Assembly: GCF_902459465.1 (NCBI RefSeq)
Contig: NC_047063.1
Coordinates: forward strand, 4,092,001-4,156,000
From: Asterias rubens
Lineage: Eukaryota > Echinodermata > Asteroidea > Forcipulatida > Asteriidae
Direction of reading: 5' to 3'
Length of the DNA stretch: 64,000 bases
How positions within the stretch are numbered: the stretch's first letter is position 1; each line of letters begins with the position of its first letter. Both the position numbers and the translations under genes were made by a program. Positions 35,224 through 47,800 of this stretch are shown piece by piece. The notes under the pieces are model-generated. The model had not been told where the DNA came from. It saw only the letters and a list, made by a program, of their open reading frames with translations, and searched no databases.

Positions 35224-38200
35224 GTGATTTTGAGGCCTCAAATTCTAAATCTGAGGTCTCAAAATCAAAATTACTTATTTCTGAAATTCTCGAAAACTAC
35301 GTCAGGATAACTTTCTGTATGGCGCCACCACTTTTTCACTAATTTTTACAAAAAGGAATAACGCATTGAGGTGAATGAGATACTATATTATTTCATTTCG
35401 ATTGAAAAAGTGGTGGTGCCATATGGAAACTTTTCCCTACGTCACTTCAGAGGGAGCCGTTTCTCACAATGTTTTATACTATCAACCTGTCCCCATTACT
35501 TGTAATCAAGAAAAGTTTTTAGGTACCATTTCAATACCAAATAACCAAAGACTAAAATACAAAAATACTGTACACTAGGATTGGATAACCTATTTCTTGC
35601 TCTTCCTCAAAATTTTGCCATTGTATTGATATTTCAGCTCTCAAATTGTTCACAAGTGGATGTTGTAATATTTATTTTCCCCACGCATGTTGTGCCATCC
35701 CTCAATCCTTGCCAACCTTATGATTTTTTTTTTCAACTATCAAACTGCATCAAAGTGCTGGCCCAACTCTCAAAAACCAATGTTTACACCATCTTCAGAC
35801 ATTTCACCAAAACATGTTGACCAATCTATCAAAATTTGCTGAATATTTTTCTTCGCTGAAACTGTCTTAAAACTGATGTTGTGCTTTCTCTGTTAAGGTT
35901 CCCTGGGCTAATACTGCGCAAATCGTTCAGTACCTGAAGAGTTTTTAAAGGAAGTGGACACTAATGGTAAGTACTCAAAATAATTATTAGCATACAAAGG
36001 AGTCCTCCTCTCCCACTATGTAACATAGCTTTTCTCTCCACTTATCTATTTACATTTGTCGTCTTCAGTAAGCCTGGTTTTATATTCTTTGTATTTTGTC
36101 GTCAGCGTTTTGTATTGTCATTGTGTGTTTGTCTTGTCCTTGTTTCTTCTTCGCTTTTTGTTTGTTTGTTAGTCTGTCTGTATAAAGGCTGTTGTCTACA
36201 AGCCTCGGCTTATTCTCACAGCCTCATGCCCTCGCTCCTCTCTTGTACATAGTTAATTCCTAGTTATTAATTTAATATTTGCTTTGAAATTATATTGTTT
36301 CTCTATAATTTAATGCGCTCTAGATTTTGATACATTTTCATGTACTGTTTAAAGGCAGTGGACACTATTGTTAAATACTCAAAATAATTTTAAGCATAAA
36401 ACCTTACTTGGTATCGAGTAATGGGGAGATGTGGACAGTGTAAAACAGTGTGCCGCTGGCTCCCTCTGAAATGATGTAGTTTTCAAGAAAGAAGTAATTT
36501 TTCCATGATTTTGATTTTGAGGCCTCAGATTTAGAATTTGAGGTCTCGCAATCAAGCATTTGAAAGCACACAACTTGTGTGACAACAGTGTTTTTCCTTC
36601 CATTGTTATTTCGCTATTTCGACGACCAATTGAGCTCAAATTCCCACAGGTTTGATAATTCATGCATATGTTGAGATACACCAAGTGATTTTGAGGCCTC
36701 AAATTCTAAATCTGAGGTCTCAAAATCAAAATTACTTCTTTCTGAAATTCTCGAAAACTACGTCAGGATAACTTTCTGTATGGCGCCACCACTTTTTCAC
36801 TAATTTTTACAAAAAGGAATAACGCATTGAGGTGAATGAGATACTATATTATTTCATTTCGATTGAAAAAGTGGTGGTGCCATATGGAAACTTTTCCCTA
36901 CGTCACTTCAGAGGGAGCCGTTTCTCACAATGTTTTATACTATCAACCTCTCCCCATTACTTGTAATCAAGAAAAGTTTTTAGGTACCATTTCAATACCA
37001 AATAACCAAAGACTAAAATACAAAAATACTGTACACTAGGATTGGATAACCTATTTCTTGCTCTTCCTCAAAAATTTGCCATTGTATTGATATTTCAGCT
37101 CTCAAATTGTTCACAAGTGGATGTTGTAATATTTATTTTCCCCACGCATGTTGTGCCATCCCTCAATCCTTGCCAACCTTATGATTTTTTTTTCAACTAT
37201 CAAACTGCATCAAAGTGCTGGCCCAACTCTCAAAAACCAATGTTTACACCATCTTTAGACATTTCACCAAAACATGTTGACCAATCTATCAAAATTTGCT
37301 GAATATTTTTCTTCGCTGAAACTGTCTTAAAACTGATGTTGTGCTTTCTCTGTTAAGGTTCCCTGGGCTAATACTGCGCAAATCGTTCAGTACCTGAAGA
37401 GTTTTTAAAGGAAGTGGACACTAATGGTAAGTACTCAAAATAATTATTAGCATACAAAGGAGTCCTCCTCTCCCACTATGTAACATTGCTTTTCTCTCCA
37501 CTTATCTATTTACATTTGTCGTCTTCAGTAAGCCTGGTTTTATATTCTTTGTATTTTGTCGTCAGCGTTTTGTATTGTCATTGTGTGTTTGTCTTGTCCT
37601 TGTTTCTTCTTCGCTTTTTGTTTGTTTGTTAGTCTGTCTGTATAAAGGCTGTTGTCTACAAGCCTCGGCTTATTCTCACAGCCTCATGCCCTCGCTCCTC
37701 TCTTGTACATAGTTAATTCCTAGTTATTAATTTAATATTTGCTTTGAAATTATATTGTTTCTCTATAATTTAATGCGCTCTAGATTTTGATACATTTTCA
37801 TGTACTGTTTAAAGGCAGTGGACACTATTGTTAAATACTCAAAATAATTTTAAGCATAAAACCTTACTTGGTATCGAGTAATGGGGAGATGTGGACAGTG
37901 TAAAACAGTGTGCCGCTGGCTCCCTCTGAAATGATGTAGTTTTCAAGAAAGAAGTAATTTTTCCATGATTTTGATTTTGAGGCCTCAGATTTAGAATTTG
38001 AGGTCTCGCAATCAAGCATTTGAAAGCACACAACTTGTGTGACAACAGTGTTTTTCCTTCCATTGTTATTTCGCTATTTCGACGACCAATTGAGCTCAAA
38101 TTCCCACAGGTTTGATAATTCATGCATATGTTGAGATACACCAAGTGATTTTGAGGCCTCAAATTCTAAATCTGAGGTCTCAAAATCAAAATTACTTCTT

Positions 38201-39165
38201 TCTGAAATTCTCGAAAACTACGTCAGGATAACTTTCTGTATGGCGCCACCACTTTTTGACTAATTTTTACAAAAAGGAATAACGCATTGAGGTGAATGAG
38301 ATACTATATTATTTCATTTCGATTGAAAAAGTGGTGGTGCCATATGGAAACTTTTCCCTACGTCACTTCAGAGGGAGCCGTTTCTCACAATGTTTTATAC
38401 TATCAACCTCTCCCCATTACTTGTAATCAAGAAAAGTTTTTAGGTACCATTTCAATACCAAATAACCAAAGACTAAAATACAAAAATACTGTACACTAGG
38501 ATTGGATAACCTATTTCTTGCTCTTCCTCAAAAATTTGCCATTGTATTGATATTTCAGCTCTCAAATTGTTCACAAGTGGATGTTGTAATATTTATTTTC
38601 CCCACGCATGTTGTGCCATCCCTCAATCCTTGCCAACCTTATGATTTTTTTTTCAACTATCAAACTGCATCAAAGTGCTGGCCCAACTCTCAAAAACCAA
38701 TGTTTACACCATCTTTAGACATTTCACCAAAACATGTTGACCAATCTATCAAAATTTGCTGAATATTTTTCTTCGCTGAAACTGTCTTAAAACTGATGTT
38801 GTGCTTTCTCTGTTAAGGTTCCCTGGGCTAATACTGCGCAAATCGTTCAGTACCTGAAGAGTTTTTAAAGGAAGTGGACACTAATGGTAAGTACTCAAAA
38901 TAATTATTAGCATACAAAGGAGTCCTCCTCTCCCACTATGTAACATTGCTTTTCTCTCCACTTATCTATTTACATTTGTCGTCTTCAGTAAGCCTGGTTT
39001 TATATTCTTTGTATTTTGTCGTCAGCGTTTTGTATTGTCATTGTGTGTTTGTCTTGTCCGTGTTTTTCCTTCCATTATTATTTCGCTATTTCGACGACCA
39101 ATTGAGCTCAAATTCCCACAGGTTTGATAATTCATGCATATGTTGAGATACACCAAGTGAGAAGA
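35224..39165 (+). repeat. 1.46-kb tandem triplication
   Basis: Unit 1 is 35224-36684, unit 2 36685-38144 and unit 3 38145-39165; unit 3 lacks about 450 internal bases after position 39059. Units 2 and 3 are almost identical and unit 1 differs a little more. Each unit has a central MITE A fragment, the TATGGCGCC palindrome (35318-35432, 36779-36893, 38239-38353) and a T-rich block. The unit boundaries fall inside MITE A sequence, so unequal recombination between MITE copies is a likely origin. Confidence 0.9.
36351..36684. mobile_element. Family A MITE part inside the tandem unit
   Basis: Begins AAAGGCAGTGGACACTATTG and ends at the unit border. The same piece recurs at about 37811-38144 and, internally deleted, before 39165. 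Confidence 0.75.
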
Positions 39166-39169
39166 CTGG

Positions 39170-39445
39170 GTTGCGTTCCACTCGGGCGAACGTTGCCAAC
39201 AGTTGCGCACGTTCGCCAACAATTTCAAGTGGAACGAGTTGTGTGCTGCCACCGTTGGCGAACTTTGGCAACTTAAGGCGAACATACTTCTGAGGTGTTG
39301 GTGAGCGGTTTTAAAAAAATACTACGTTCGGTGCGCGCCATCTTCATTTGAGGGCGCCGCCATATTGACGTAATGAGCACCAATTGTTCCAAAGATAACG
39401 TTTGCGTGAGCAGTTTTGAGTCGTTTGCGCAAGTAGAACGCACCC
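39170..39445. mobile_element. Nested element with CTGG target duplication
   Basis: Inserted into the right part of a family A MITE. The duplication CTGG lies at 39166-39169 and 39446-39449, and removing the insert restores the family A sequence around GACTGGTCTTTGACAATTAC. The ends are GTTGCGTTCCACT and, reversed, GGGTGCGTTCTACT. It is noncoding and GC-richer than its host. Confidence 0.75.
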
Positions 39446-39565
39446 CTGGTCTTTGACAATTACCAAAAGTGTCCAGTGTCTTTAATGCTCACCATTTTTT
39501 TTTATGTTTTCAACAAGTGTATGGAATAACCGTATTATTTTATTTAATTTAATTTAATCGAATGT

Positions 39566-39850
39566 AGGCATAAAACCTTACTTGGTGTAATAGTAATGGG
39601 GAGCTGTTGATAGTATAAAACATTGTGAGAAAAGGCTCCCTCTGAAGCGACATGGTTTTCGAGAAGGAAGTAATTTTCCACGAATTTTATTTCGAGACCC
39701 CAGAATTAGATTTTGAGGTCTCAAAATCAAGCATCTGAAAGCACACAACTTAGTGTGACAATGGTGTTTTTTCTTTCATTATTATCTCGCAACTTCGACG
39801 ACCAATTGAGCTCAAATTTTCACAGGTTTGTTATTTTATGCACATTTAAA
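39566..39850. mobile_element. Family A MITE, both ends eroded
   Basis: Runs from GGCATAAAACCTTACTTGG to CACAGGTTTGTTATTTTATG. Both terminal repeats are missing. Confidence 0.7.
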
Positions 39851-41268
39851 AAAAATTGCAATTTAATTTGATTTTGTTTGTTTGCTCATTTGTATCCAGA
39901 CAATCTATGTTCAATTTATTACGGATGTTCTGCTATATTAATAAAATGGTTGTTTTTTAGGCTCATGATGTCTATTTCTCACAATATTGCTGATGTACTG
40001 ATATTTAGCACCCAAATTGTTCAGAAGCGGCTAATGTAATCTTTTATTTTCCCATTGCATGTAGCCCTAGACTTGCCAACATATTGATTTTGTTAAACTC
40101 TCAATCTGTATCCCAAATGCCAATTTTATACCATCCATTATGTTTCCAAAACTACGTAGCCGGTCCCTCTAAACTTCTTGACCAAACGTTTTTAAACCTT
40201 CAAAAACTTTCCCAAGCAAATGTATTTTCTGAAATTTCACACTTCAAGTTGTTTAGTGCCTTCTGACATAGGATTTGCCTACTATGACGTCACGTGTAGC
40301 AAGGCACCTTATACCGCATACATTCTAGAGTTTCTTGTAGAAATTGGTTCAGCCGCTTTTTCAGGCTTCACATGTGTGTGTGTGTGTGTGCAGCGGCAAA
40401 CGTTCACCGCGATGAGTTTTTTTCTGTCTTCAATGACAGTGCACGTCGTTCATTAGATAAAGTTTGTTTAACATCGCGAATGCTGCGTGCTGTTTTTTTT
40501 ACGGAATTAAGTGTTTGCATCTCTGTGGTATTTACAAAAAAATGCAGTTAATACAAAAAAATCTTTTTTTTCTCTCTTTTTTTTTTTTTTTTTTTTTTTT
40601 TTGATCGAAAAATTTAGAAAGTCTGTAAAATAGCATAGCTAGGTAAGCAACGGTTGCATTCGGGCGCAGGTTCAATTGGTTCATGTGCTTTCTTGTTAAA
40701 TTTTAAGTCGATTTTATAAAAGAATTGTTGTTTTCTGCTGTTTGTAAAGCCTCGAAAAAATTTAATTGTCCATACGTTTTTTTTCCAGTGGAAATACATA
40801 ATGGCACTGTCTTTCAGGTGAGGTCTTTTTCCTTTATTCGTTCGTTATAAGGCCTATTTACAAAATTTAAAAAACCTTAAATAAAAACAATTTGTTCTGG
40901 AGTTCAATTTTTGTTAATTCTCTTGCCAACCTGTTATTTAAAAACTGAATTGATTTTAGTTGTTCAAATTATAGCCTATATTGTGCTGTATATGTTCCTG
41001 GTGGCTCATGATGTCTATTCCTATAAACTTGCCAATTTACTGAAGTTTCAGCTGGAAAAGGTTTTACACGCTGATGTTGTGATCTTTAATTTTCACCACG
41101 CATGATGGCCCATTTCTCACAGACAACCTCATGATTTTTTTTCAACTCACAAACTGTATCCCAGTGCCTGCGCAACTCTCAAAAGCTAATGTTAGGGCCT
41201 ACACCATATTACATTTTTAATACTCAAAAATTTGTCTTTACAAACTTACCAATAATATAATATAGTTG
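39851..41268. other. Gene-free T-rich repeat field
   Basis: Stretches at 39960-40260 and 40980-41200 are diverged relatives of the T-rich part of the 1.46-kb unit (CTCATGATGTCTATT, CTCTCAAA, CACGCATG). A short TG run lies at 40372-40390 and a long T run at 40568-40602. No exon is seen. Confidence 0.45.
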
Positions 41269-41691
41269 TTCAAGGAACACGTTGCCTTGGGTCAGTCGAG
41301 TTGGTCTTTGAAAAGCATTGGAAACCGTTTGTAAAAATGTTTACTCCTACGAATGGCCGACCGTGTTAGTCGACAAGGAAAGGAAAACCATGCAATTCCG
41401 AGTGATACTTGTGTGGATCATTATATTCTACTTTTAAAATTGCAAGTTTTTTCCTTTAACGTCGCGAACTAACACGGTTAGCCATTTTATGTCAAAATGT
41501 TGACCCCACAAAATGGCTGACCATGTTTCCCCACGACGTATTAAGAAAACCGTGCAATTTTGAGGCATGTTTGTGTGGATCCTAATATTCTTCTTTTAAA
41601 ATGTCTTTCTAACCATATGCATTTTATAACAAACGCATTTCAAACGCTTTTTAAAGACCAACTCGACTGATCCAAGGCAACGTGTTCCTTT
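41269..41691. mobile_element. Palindromic MITE, family B
   Basis: The ends AAGGAACACGTTGCCTTGGG and AAGGCAACGTGTTCCTTTA form the inverted repeat. The interior repeats GGAAAACC and CGTGTTAG blocks typical of the family. Confidence 0.8.
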
Positions 41692-41880
41692 ATGTCATGT
41701 CGTGTATTTTTTTATTCTATCTCTGTTTGCCATGCTGGTTGTTTCTAGGAGTTGGCTGCTGCCTACACAGACTCGACTGATCCAAGGCAATGTGTTCCTT
41801 TATGTCATGTCGTGTATTTTTTTATTCTATCTCTGTTTGCCATGCTGGTTGTTTCTAGGAGTTGGCTGCTGCCTACACAG
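41661..41880 (+). repeat. 110-base direct tandem duplication
   Basis: Two adjacent copies, 41661-41770 and 41771-41880, nearly identical. Each contains the end of MITE B and the first part of the exon-like unit, with GTTTCTAGGAGTTGGCTGC. Confidence 0.9.
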
Positions 41881-42839
41881 ATGATGAAAGCCTAACAACT
41901 TGGAACGTGTCTAGAAATTCACTGCAGGCTATCCATGTAAAGGTTGTGATATCTAGGAACTCAATGCTTCACTACGAACACTGTAGGTCAACAACTATTG
42001 TCTTCAAAGGGTAAGTCTTGAAGTTTGATCCCATATCTACTTTACTTTGTCTCATCATACAAAAATTGTCTTGTGCACTGAGGTCATATCTCTCTGTTGG
42101 TTTTTACCATCTAGTTCTCGGACACTAAATTAAAAATTTGTTTCACTTAAAAATTGGTCCTAAGCTGATTTTGTGTCAATCATGAAATAATTTAGCAAAG
42201 TTTGTGCAATTCTTTAAAAGAATTTTCAAATTCAATGATCTCTTGGGATTCTTCTTTAATTTCTGATTAATTGACAAAATAATCAAGGGAGGGAACAGGA
42301 CCACCCCTCCCCCCCCAAAAAAAAAATCTAAAATATAATTTTGTTTTATTCTGTTAGGAGTGTTATAACGTTTTCCTTTTGCCTGTTTAGGTCATACCAG
42401 CTTTTTAAAACTGTGTTCCCTTTGATGCCATAATGTTGTTATTCTTGAAACATACAATCCAAAAACTTGCATGTTTCATATCTTGCTGATTAGAGAAGTC
42501 AATGCTTACATTCTTACCACTGCAGGTTATCCTTGTGACAGAACAGTTACTGCTCCACTCCAACCATGGCAAGTCACCCATTTGTATACTCACTGCTTCA
42601 CTTCAACTATTATCTTCAATGGGTAAGTCTTGAAGGTTTATCCCATATCAACTTAAATTGAACTTTGATTTGTCTAGTCAAACAAAACTTGTCCCCATAC
42701 ACAGGCCATATCTCTCTCCATCGTGTTTTTATTAAGTTAGGTATGTAAAAAACAAAATTGAAATAGATGCCAGATTGAGAGGTTTACAAACATAATAATC
42801 AACAACCCTAGATGTAAAAAGCTTATGCTGCCCATTCCA

Positions 42840-43032
42840 TTGAAACTTTGGCCAACCGTGTTTGTTTGCAACCTAAACATAAAAGGAAAACCGTGCAAAT
42901 TCAAGGCGTTTTTGTGTGGATTATTGTATTCTACTTTAGAATTATCTATTTAACCATATGCATTTCATAACATACAGTTTCAAACGCTTTTTAAAGATCA
43001 ATTCTACTGATCCAATGCAACATGTTTCTTTA
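42840..43032. mobile_element. Family B MITE fragment
   Basis: Right half only, from GGCCAACCGTGTTTG to GATCCAATGCAACATG, heavily mutated. Confidence 0.6.
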
Positions 43033-44529
43033 AACACACTTAATAATCAGACAACCCTAGATGTTAAAAGCTAAAGCTGTCCAGTCATTTGAAACTTCTT
43101 AACCTTGTGTTTTTCAATCCTTAAATAATTTCTTTAAGAGCAAATGTGCCATTTCTTAGTTTTCACAAAGACAGGTTGGTGCTGTGTTGTCAACTGTCTT
43201 TCAAAAACTTACCAATCTTGTGATTTTTAATATTGTCACGTATTTCTTTATTCTGTCCCTGTTGCCAGGCTGGTTGTTTCTTTGACAGAGTTTGCTGCTG
43301 CCTGCACAGATGATGAAAGTCTAACAACTTGGAACATGTCTAAAAACTCACTGCAGGCTATCCATGTGACTGTAAAGGTTGTGCTATCTAGAAACTCAAC
43401 GCTTCACTTTAACCACTGTAGTTCATCCATGTGACAGGGACCATTATCTTCAATTGGCAAGTCTTCAAGTTTTTATCCAATGTCTACTAAATTTGAACTT
43501 TACTTCGCCTCATCAAACGAAACTTGTCCTGTTTACTGGGGTTAGATATCTCTAGTTTTTTTTACCTTATCAAGTCCTGGGACACTGGTAACTAAAGAAA
43601 TGTTTTTGTAACCTTTAAATTGTTCCCAGGCTGACTTTGTGTCATTCATGCAACATTACCAAAGTTAGTGCCATTCTTTTAGAAAGATTGAAAATCTAAT
43701 AACAGTTCAAGATCCATTTGTTTCAAGTTTAATAAATTGTTCTTTCTTGGGATCCTTCTCTTTTAATTATATTTTTTGTTCAATTTGTCAATATAATCAA
43801 TGGCCGATCAGGGGGGCTTGCCTCCCCCTAACAACTCTGAAAACCAAGGTTTTTTGTTAAGTTAGGATTGTTACATTTTATATTTGAAATTGGCGCCAGA
43901 TTGAGAGGTTAACAAACCTAATAATCAGACAACCCTAGATGTAAAAAGCTGAAGCTGCCCAGTCCCCTGAAACTTCTTAACCTTGTGATTTCAATCCTTA
44001 AATAGTTTTCCAGAGCAAATGTGCCATTTCTTAATTTCAACAACATGTTGGTACAGTTTAGTCAACTGTCTTTAAAAAAAACAAACCAATCTTGTGATTT
44101 TGAATAATGTGCTTGATACTTTCATGTATATGTCTTGATTCTGTCTCTGTTACCATGCTGGTTGTTTCTTTGACAGAGTTGGCTGCTGCCTGCACAGATG
44201 ATGAAAGTTGAACACCTTGGAAAATGTATAGGAATTCACTGCAGGCTACCCAAGTTGCTATAAAGGTTGTGATATAGAAACTTCCTGCTTAACTCCAAAC
44301 ACTGTAGTTCATTCATGTGACAGCAACTATTATCTGCAATGGGTAAGTTTTATCCATATCTACTAAATTTGAGCTTTAACTTGTCACATCAAACAACAAA
44401 GCTTGTCACGTTCACTAAGGTCATATCTCTTTGGTGCTTTGTTACCTGATCCAGTCCTCGGACACTTGCAACTAAAATGTATTGTTTTTTATGTGTAATT
44501 GTTCACATACTGATTTAGTGTAAATTGTT

Positions 44530-44730
44530 TAGGTCTCAAAATCAAATTCGTGATTTTGGGTAAATTTTTGAGGTCTCAAAATCAAATTCGTGGAAATTAC
44601 TTCTTTCTCGAAAACTACGTCACTTCAGAGTATGTTTTATACTATTAACCTCTCCCCGTTACTTGTAGTCAAGAAAGGTTTTCTGATGATAACTATTTTG
44701 AGAAATTACCAACAGTGTCCACTGCCTTTT
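44530..44730. mobile_element. Family A MITE fragment
   Basis: Right half: a duplicated GAGGTCTCAAAATCAAATTC, then AACTACGTCACTTCAGAG, then CAGTGTCCACTGCCTTTTAA. Confidence 0.7.
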
Positions 44731-45371
44731 AAACAAAATAACAATCTAATGATAGTTCAACTCTCATTTGTTTCAAATGTAAAAAAAATAGTGTACTCTC
44801 TTGCGATCCTTCTTTTAAAATTAGTTTGTTTTTCTTCTTCAAACTTGTCAAAGAACAAGGGCTTATCACGGGGGCCATGGCTCCCCGCCCCCCAACTCTG
44901 AAAAAAATAAGTTTTTAGCTGCCCAGCCCCTTGAAACTGCATAACCTAGTGTTTTTCGATCCTTACTTATTTTCAAAGCCTATGTGCCATTTCTTATTTT
45001 TCAAAAACTAATCAGTTTTGTGCTTTTTAATAATGTCATGTATTTCTTAATTCTGTCTCTTTTGCAAGGCTGGTTGTTCTTTGACAGAGTTAGCTGCTGC
45101 CTGCAACGATGATGAAAGTCTAACAACTTGGAACATGTCTAAAAATCCACTGCATGCTATCCACGTGACTGTAGCTTAAAGGTTGTTCTATCTAGAAACT
45201 CGATGCTTCATTCCAACCACTGTAGTTCACTGTGAGGCAAATATTATCTTCAATGGGTTAGTCTTAAAGTTTTATCCATATCTATTCAATTTGAACTTTA
45301 CTTTGTCTCATCAATTAAAACTGGTCCCATGCACTGAGGTAATATCTCTTTGGGTTTTCACCTTATTAACA

Positions 45372-46345
45372 TGGTTGGCCATTTTTTGACTCTTGTTGAG
45401 ATGTTGTGGCCGGTTTCCCCGATGTGTACTATACCGCAATCACAGGGAATATGGTAAACGCCGGCTCTGTCTTGAGTATCTTGCTTTTCCTTGTGTGTAT
45501 GGAGTGATACTTGAATCTTGCTTGGTGCTCTGTGGAAGGTCTTGACTTGAGCTTGACTAAAGATACGTTGAAGATTGTGAGAAGTGTGGCCGATGGGAGG
45601 GTGATTGCAGCCTTTGAACTCTGGTCGTTCATCTGGGTTGAGGCTTGTCTTGGGTTTGCTGAGGTTGAATGTCTTGTATCTGTCGAGTTGAGGTGATGTC
45701 TTGATGTGGTGTAGTTCCTGCTTCAAGCTGCCCTTCTCACAGGTGTTGAAGGCCCGGCAGGCCAAGGTGTTGCAGACAGCGGACTTGAAGCGAAGATGAT
45801 GGAATGAAGAGTTGTGAAGGTATCTGTCGGTGTGTGTTGGCTTGCGGTGTACCGTGTGAGCTAGAGTGCCATCATCTTGTCGAGTTAAATGCCTCAAAAT
45901 CCCATATAATTGTCTTGTTACTTGTCTGTGAGGAAGGAGATAGTGTTGTTTTGTTCTTGTTCCATGGTGAAGTGGATGCGTGGATGTTGACTGTTCAGGT
46001 GATGGAGGAACTCTTGGGGTGTTGTCTTGCTGTGGGGCCTAACCACAAGGTGTCGTCAATGTAGTGGAGCCAGAGGTTGGGGTGAAGATCACCATTCTCG
46101 ATTGTATCTAGTTCAAATGCCTCCATGAACAAATCCGCCAGGACCGGGGATAGAGGAGATCCCATGGCGGCCCCAGAGGTTTGTTCGTAGAATTTGTCTC
46201 GCCACCTGAAGCTGGGAGCAGAGACGCAGGTGATGAGGAGGTCGTGGACTTGTTCTGGAGTGAGGCTTGTGCAGTCTGGTAGTGTAGGATCGGCTTGAAG
46301 GCGTAGTTTGGCGATGTTGCCTGCTTCTTAGGTAGGTGCCACTGA
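45372..46345 (-). pseudogene. Penelope-like retroelement fragment (RT and GIY-YIG), decayed
   Basis: Read on the - strand, 46340-46100 gives a reverse transcriptase part with FYEQTSGAAMGSPLSPVLAD followed by HYIDDT (catalytic YxDD box near 46055). A frameshift follows and a TAA interrupts FLTDK. The thumb region resumes with HRKPTHTDRYLHNSSFHHL near 45840-45780, a signature of Penelope-like elements. The end is a GIY-YIG endonuclease start (GVYHIPCDCGIVHIGET, 45455-45400) that is cut off after STRVK. The N-terminal RT motifs are missing. It cannot be functional. It splits the exon-like repeat array between 45360 and 46500. Confidence 0.85.
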
Positions 46346-46373
46346 AGCTCCACCACCGGCAGCAGTCCAGCAT

Positions 46374-46415
46374 TCTCCTGAAGACGAGCAAAGTATACTG
46401 TTCAAAACGTCGAGA
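46374..46415 (+). ncRNA. Degenerate hammerhead-ribozyme-like motif beside the Penelope element
   Basis: On the + strand: stem I TCTC (46374-46377) with GAGA (46412-46415), core CTGAAGA (46378-46384), stem II GAGCA with TGTTC, then AAAA where GAAA is expected, a two-base stem III (AC with GT) and the cleavage triplet GTC (46409-46411). The order and pairing fit a type I hammerhead with minimal stem III. The G to A change in the core suggests it is inactive. It lies antisense to the RT fragment, perhaps because the terminal repeat is inverted relative to the coding part. Confidence 0.5.
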
Positions 46416-47800
46416 CCCAACTGGCTCTTTTTAGAGCCAACACTCGCCCTAAGAGGTTTACACATGGTTGTACACGTCAGTTTACTATTTATTTATAGCT
46501 TCTTCTCATCTCTCCACACCATGCAAAGCTTCAAACAATATTTTTTCCAGAGCCTATGTGCCATTTCTTAGTTTTCACAACAAGTTGGTAATGTTTTGTC
46601 AACTGTCTTTTAAAAACTTACAAATCTTGTGAATTTTAAAAATGTGTTGATAATGTCATGTTTTTCTTAATTCTGAAATTCACTGCAGGCTATCCATGTG
46701 ACTGTACAGGCTGTGCTATCTAGAAACTCAATGCTTCACTTTAACCACTATAGGTCATCCATGTGATTGCAACTATTATCTTCAATGGGTAAGTCTTGAA
46801 GTTTTATCCCATTTTTAATCTTAATTTGTCTAATCAAACAAAACTTGTCCCGTGCACAGACGTCATATCACATTTTTTTTTTTTCACCCTATCGATTCCT
46901 CGGACACTTGCAACTTAACAAAAATTTCTTTTCAGTTTCAAATTGTTCCTGAGCTGAGTCATTCGAGAAGTATTATCAAACTTTGTGCCATTCTTTTAAA
47001 AATGAATGCAATCTAATGATAGTTCAACTCTAATTTGTTTCATGTTTAATAAATTGTTCTCTCTTGGGATCCTTTTTTTTTTAATTGATTTTTTTCCACA
47101 ATTGCTGCATGCACAGAGGACAACGAAAGTCTAACAATTTAGGACTTGTCTAGGAACGCACTGCAAGCTGTCCATGTGACTGTAAAGGTTGTGCTATTTA
47201 GAAACTCATTTCACTCAAACCACTTTAGGCCATTCATGTGACAGCAACTATTATCTTCAATGGGCAAGTCTTGAAGTTTGATCCCATACATCTACTCAAT
47301 GTGAACTTGAATTTGTACCATTAATAAAATTGAAAATCCAATGATCTTTTTACATTCTTCTTTAAAATTGATTTTGTTTTCAAAATTGACTGGATATTCA
47401 AGGGAGGGGGACCAGCGGGGGTAGTACCTGCTCCCCCAACTCTTTCTGTTGTTATTATCATGTTATGACCAAGCATTTTTTGTTTGAAATGGACGCTTTA
47501 TTGACAAGTTAACAAACTTTATACTCAGACTACCCTGCATGTAATCCAAAAGTTTATGTTTGTCTCATTAGGGCAACCCAGCTTTATTGACCTTTTTCCC
47601 CTGAGTGACTGATTGCCATATTGGTAAGGTACTTAATATCATGCAGTCTATATCGATTTGCATGTTTCATATTTTGCTGAAAAGTTAACTCAATACTACA
47701 TTCTTACCACTGCAGGTTATCCATGTGACGGCACAGTTACTGCTACAGTTGCTGCAGGTCATCCGCACAGGCACAGTTTGTCCAAGTATTAAGTCACAAG

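Larger units (their letters stand above)
41738..47800 (+). repeat. Array of exon-like noncoding repeat units
   Basis: About eight diverged units occur near 41750-42010, 42526-42622, 43260-43460, 44155-44345, 45063-45260, 46680-46790, 47105-47270 and 47705-47790. The common form starts with an acceptor-like TTGTTTCTTTGACAG, continues CTGCACAGATGATGAAAGT and GCAGGCTATCCATGTGAC, and most units end with a donor-like ATGG/GTAAGTCTTGAAG. No long shared reading frame is kept, and spacing varies from about 0.4 to 0.9 kb. It may be a degenerate satellite or repeated exons of a noncoding transcript. Confidence 0.65.

Noticed and set aside
35375-38762. Identical short open frames repeated every 1.46 kb
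   Set aside because: They lie in MITE and T-rich repeat sequence and recur only through the tandem triplication. The peptides are low in complexity and show no domain.
45804-46064. Open frame on the + strand through the Penelope fragment
   Set aside because: The - strand carries clear RT and GIY-YIG motifs; the + strand frame is a shadow.
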